Shown: positions 5,780 through 8,525 of the stretch, one piece after another
Position numbering within the stretch: position 1 is the stretch's first letter
How the letters are laid out: every line of letters starts with the position of its first letter
Source: CAYFJO01 sp964343305
Lineage (GTDB): Bacteria; Planctomycetota; Planctomycetia; Pirellulales; Pirellulaceae
NCBI GenBank assembly: GCA_964343305.1
Contig: CAYFJO010000450.1
Coordinates: forward strand, 1-8,525
Direction of reading: 5' to 3'
Length of the DNA stretch: 8,525 nucleotides
Notes under the pieces: model-generated
The model's database searches: none
The model's input: the letters and a program-made list of their open reading frames with translations, nothing else
Told to the model about the DNA's origin: nothing
Position numbers and translations under genes: made by a program

Positions 5780-6353
5780 ACGGTTTTTTCGTGCGGTTCA
5801 GAAAACCTTGGTCCTGTTTGTACCGACGTCAAATAAAAGACGTCGAAATTCGCCCTTTGTTCGCGAGTTGGTCCGTGACGGCGGCGTCATTTTCCAACGC
5901 CTCGTCGAACGACAAGGGTGAAGCACAGAGAATAGTACGCAGGTGGGCGATACCCTTTTACGATTTCTGCCGTTACCTACCGCCCAAAAGAACTGCTCGC
6001 AGAACCACCTCTAACCTGCTGGTACGAGGCATCTTACGTACAATCCCCCCTTGTGCTTCACGGAAATCTCCGTCCCTGGATTTTCCGCTAGCGACACTTC
6101 CATTTGCTGAGAATGACAACTGTGGATCTTCGAAAAGTCCATTGATCGTTAAACCCCACGTCATTAGCAGCATACGGATAATCGGCAAAATTTGCCCGAA
6201 CATACAGCCGTTCTTTGACAAACTCGCAAGTTTTGCCGACTCCAGTTGGTTAGCTACGTTTTGCCCCCCCGCGATTCATAAGGTACATCCCTTTTGGAGC
6301 TTCAGACTTACGCACTTCAAAGGGACTTCAACCAATCGTTCAACGAGGAAGTC
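5780..6353. other. Non-coding gap between the REP-like doublet and the FHA protein gene
   Basis: About 570 bases carry no gene I can defend. Open frames on both strands (for example plus 5791-6357 and minus 6221-5973) lack ribosome binding sites and have proline-, serine- and cysteine-rich translations unlike the neighbouring proteins. The base composition looks less GC-rich than the flanking genes. Small structures are visible: CGACGTC/GACGTCG (5824-5830 with 5839-5845), ACGGA/TCCGT (6060-6073), and a long stem at 6182-6239 listed separately. I see no tRNA, and none of the hallmark sequences of tmRNA or RNase P RNA. The promoter of the FHA gene should be in the last 100 bases, but I cannot place it. 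Confidence 0.5.
6182..6239. repeat. 14-bp stem-loop in the non-coding gap
   Basis: TCGGCAAAATTTGC (6182-6195) pairs with GCAAGTTTTGCCGA (6226-6239) with a single T-G wobble, enclosing a 30-base loop in which GAAC (6198-6201) can pair with GTTC (6210-6213). It is not next to any gene end: the nearest start is 115 bases away. It could be part of a small structured RNA or a remnant of an inverted-repeat element. Read as minus-strand RNA, the wobble becomes a C-A mismatch, so plus-strand RNA folds slightly better. Confidence 0.42.
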
Positions 6354-8525
6354 ATGACGGAAACTGCAATCTGCCCATCGAATCGATCACGAACCGGTTT
6401 GTTAGGTGGCGCGACGAGTGACTTGACGCTGCGAATTTGTGGAACGCAATATGATGGCCAGGTGATTCGCATCGCCGGCACCAAATGTTCTATCGGAGCG
6501 GGCACGGGATGCACGCTGAGGCTGCGGGCGAAAGGTGTCGATCCGTTGCATTGCGTCATCCTGCGCGGTCAATCGAAAACGATCGTTCGACAATGGTCGC
6601 CAAACACCCGCTTGAATGGTCGCACGTTTTCTGATGAACAGCTTCGCGTCGGCGACCGGCTTGCCATCGGACCGATCGAGCTGGAAGTTCTCGAAGACAC
6701 GCCACGGCCGGCAGCGATCGAGTCGGGCGACACACGCGGCGACCGACAGAACGACGAGCGATTGCGCGAAGCGCGTCGCCTCAATCGCCGGCGTGTGCGG
6801 GATCTAGCCGGCGAACTGCGATCCGCTCGGCAGCGCGTTGAAGAGTTGCAGGATACTGTCCAGCAGCAGGGCAGCGAGCATCAACAATTGGAATCGCGTT
6901 TGGACGAGTTGGAGTCGCTGCTGGCCCAAGCAGATGAAGAGCGTGGCCAGTTACGAGACCAGCTTTCCACCGCGGACCAACAACTCGACCAGACGCAACA
7001 ATACGAGCAACTGCCCGTCGATGCCACGCTGGCTTACCAAACGGATCGCGAGCAGTGGCGGGAGGAGCGCGATCGCTTGTTGGAAGACATCCAGCAGTAC
7101 CAGCAGCAGCTTGATGAACAGGCGTCTTCGATCGCGGACGCTATCAATCCGTCGCAGACGATTTGCCTGAACGATGTTCAAGCAGACGATCGCCAGCCGC
7201 AGTGGTCCGACGAATTGCTCGAAGCCAAACAGGCGTACGAGCGTGACCGTGAACAATGGGACCAAGAGCGTGAAGAATTAGAAAGCAAGGTGCGTGAGTA
7301 CGAGAATTCGGCGCAAACACACGAAGACATTGCCCAGACCACCAGACAACAGGCCGAGGACGACCGTCGTCGCTGGGAAGAAAAAGTCGAGCACCTAAAT
7401 CAACAACTCACCGCGCTCGCCGAACCAGCGACCAGCGAAGATTCTGCACGCATCCACCAGCTCGAATCGGATTTGGCGAATGTCCGTGACGAAGCGGATC
7501 AACTTCGCAACAAACTGAGTGAAGTTGAACGAGCCAACGAGCAGCGTCAAACACGAAGTTTCAGCCAACAGACGGAGATGCGCCGGGCCGAGGCAGTGCT
7601 GGACGAACGCGCCACGCAAATCGACAACGCCAACAGCAAGCTTCACCAAGAGCGCGAGGAATTCGCGGAACAGCAGCGCCGATTTGAAGAGCAAAAGCTG
7701 AAGTCGGAAGAAGAGTTCAGTGCCCGCGTTGAGCAACTCGACCGCGAGCTTGAGGAGACACGGGCAAAGCTGGCCACGCGGGAAGGCGAATTGATCGAAA
7801 AGGTCGCGGCGTTGGAAGATCGCGCTCACGAATTAGATGAGGCCGCCGGACGGCTCCAGTCCGACCGTGACGCCTTTGATCAGCAACGCGAGCAAATCGA
7901 ATCGCAATTGTCCGACGCGGCGGAAGAACTGGTTCGCCAGGGAAGCGCCATAGAGAACCAGCGCAATACAAGCACAATCCAATGGTCACCTGACGCTACG
8001 GCGGTGCACGACGAGGTCACCGGTTCACTCGCACAACAAGTGCCGATAACAGCACCATCCGATGTCGAACCCTTCGCCGTTGACGACCACCAACCAGTCG
8101 AACAGAAAGACGAGGTTTTGTTTGAACCGACGTCGGACGAATCGCCGCTGAGCACCGCGGATGTCCTTGCCAATATGGCACACGTAGCAGAAGAGCCGCC
8201 ACAGGATGCTGAATTCTTTCCGGCTCAGATGTCCCCGCCGACGCCAACTCCAGCCGACGATTCGCTTCGTCACTCGCCCGAGATGCCGGTGGCGGATGCA
8301 CCCAAACCCGCGGACTCGGAAGACGACTCTATCGAAGAGTACATGGCGCGTCTTTTGCAAAGAGTGCGAGCTGATGAGGCGACTCCTTCCACTAGTTTCA
8401 CGCCGGCACCTGCACCGCAAATCCAACAACCAGCGCAACCAATCGAGCGGTCGCCCGAGCCAGAAGAAACGCCCAAGAGTGCGGACCCATCCGACTTCGT
8501 CCCGCGCCGTGCCGCTCCCGAAAAC
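6354..8525 (+). CDS. Degenerate-FHA-domain, long coiled-coil protein (3' end outside window)
   Basis: The frame is open from the ATG at 6354 through the right edge, 724 codons without a stop. GAGGAA lies three bases before the ATG. Residues about 24-114 are an FHA fold: LTLRI, VIRIAGTKCSIG, PLHCVIL, TRLNG and GDRLAIGPIELEVL follow the strand order of the family. FHA domains normally bind phosphothreonine, but here the key Arg after Gly is Ala (IGAG, 47-50) and the Ser of S-x-x-H is Asp (D63, with H66 kept); N88-G89 is retained. Residues about 124-540 are a nearly unbroken coiled coil rich in Glu, Gln and Arg, with a short break (about 260-285). Residues after 540 are acidic, Pro-rich and probably disordered, except for a likely helix DDSIEEYMARLLQRVR (about 657-672). 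No signal peptide or membrane segment is visible so far. A structural or scaffolding role is inferred; the actual function is unknown. The gene diverges from dksA across a 688-base gap. Confidence 0.88.
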   Translation, partial: MTETAICPSNRSRTGLLGGATSDLTLRICGTQYDGQVIRIAGTKCSIGAGTGCTLRLRAKGVDPLHCVILRGQSKTIVRQWSPNTRLNGRTFSDEQLRVGDRLAIGPIELEVLEDTPRPAAIESGDTRGDRQNDERLREARRLNRRRVRDLAGELRSARQRVEELQDTVQQQGSEHQQLESRLDELESLLAQADEERGQLRDQLSTADQQLDQTQQYEQLPVDATLAYQTDREQWREERDRLLEDIQQYQQQLDEQASSIADAINPSQTICLNDVQADDRQPQWSDELLEAKQAYERDREQWDQEREELESKVREYENSAQTHEDIAQTTRQQAEDDRRRWEEKVEHLNQQLTALAEPATSEDSARIHQLESDLANVRDEADQLRNKLSEVERANEQRQTRSFSQQTEMRRAEAVLDERATQIDNANSKLHQEREEFAEQQRRFEEQKLKSEEEFSARVEQLDRELEETRAKLATREGELIEKVAALEDRAHELDEAAGRLQSDRDAFDQQREQIESQLSDAAEELVRQGSAIENQRNTSTIQWSPDATAVHDEVTGSLAQQVPITAPSDVEPFAVDDHQPVEQKDEVLFEPTSDESPLSTADVLANMAHVAEEPPQDAEFFPAQMSPPTPTPADDSLRHSPEMPVADAPKPADSEDDSIEEYMARLLQRVRADEATPSTSFTPAPAPQIQQPAQPIERSPEPEETPKSADPSDFVPRRAAPEN

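Noticed and set aside
5973..6221. 82-codon minus-strand open frame
   Set aside because: It opens hydrophobically but has no ribosome binding site or recognisable motif. The first half is within the long stem-loop region, so chance is the better explanation.
5666..6353. tRNA, tmRNA or RNase P RNA in the gap
   Set aside because: No T-loop GGTTCGA-type signature with matching acceptor stems, no tmRNA ends and no RNase P core motif were found on either strand.
5791..6357. 188-codon plus-strand open frame ending inside the FHA gene start
   Set aside because: No ribosome binding site; low-complexity Ser/Pro/Arg/Cys composition unlike neighbouring proteins; it overlaps the well-supported start at 6354.
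7395..7829. 144-codon minus-strand open frame rich in Leu and Phe
   Set aside because: It is the antisense image of a Glu/Gln-rich coiled coil (GAA/GAG/CAA/CAG become TTC/CTC/TTG/CTG), not a membrane protein.

Overview
The window looks like a chromosomal stretch from a planctomycete, most likely a Pirellulales-type organism. This is an inference from moderately GC-rich genes separated by long, hairpin-rich gaps, and from the family mix: a HemD-HemE fusion, a degenerate-FHA/coiled-coil protein and a helical-repeat protein that I recognise only as unassigned. No similarity search was possible.

Layout, left to right. (1) Bases 1-332, minus strand: the N-terminal 110 residues of an ArsR-type winged-helix repressor running off the left edge. 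It has an AT-rich promoter/operator directly in front of its ATG and probably a leaderless mRNA. (2) 333-579: a gap holding that promoter and a possible 38-codon gene remnant. (3) 580-2502, minus: a 640-residue two-domain protein, uroporphyrinogen-III synthase followed by uroporphyrinogen decarboxylase, covering two consecutive steps of heme synthesis. (4) 2503-2702: a divergent intergenic region with four copies of an 11-base palindrome arranged as two hairpins with complementary loops. (5) 2703-3863, plus: a 386-residue helical protein of unknown function. (6) A perfect 14-bp hairpin between convergent genes. (7) 3890-5032, minus: a secreted HtrA-type serine protease with one PDZ domain. (8) 5100-5203: an intrinsic terminator plus a second long hairpin. 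(9) 5216-5665, minus: a DksA/TraR zinc-finger transcription factor. (10) 5666-6353: a 688-base non-coding stretch with a REP-doublet-like (REPIN-like) inverted repeat and a second long hairpin. (11) 6354 to the right edge, plus: a 724-codon partial gene for a degenerate-FHA, long coiled-coil protein.

The genes do not form one operon. dksA and htrA share a strand but are separated by a strong terminator, hemDE and the helical protein diverge, and the helical protein and htrA converge. The common theme is housekeeping and stress physiology: heme synthesis, RNA polymerase control, envelope proteolysis and a metal- or stress-type repressor. I found no phage, plasmid, CRISPR or complete insertion sequence. 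The most interesting material is in the gaps: the hemDE palindrome array, the REPIN-like element before dksA, and the operator overlapping the arsR promoter.
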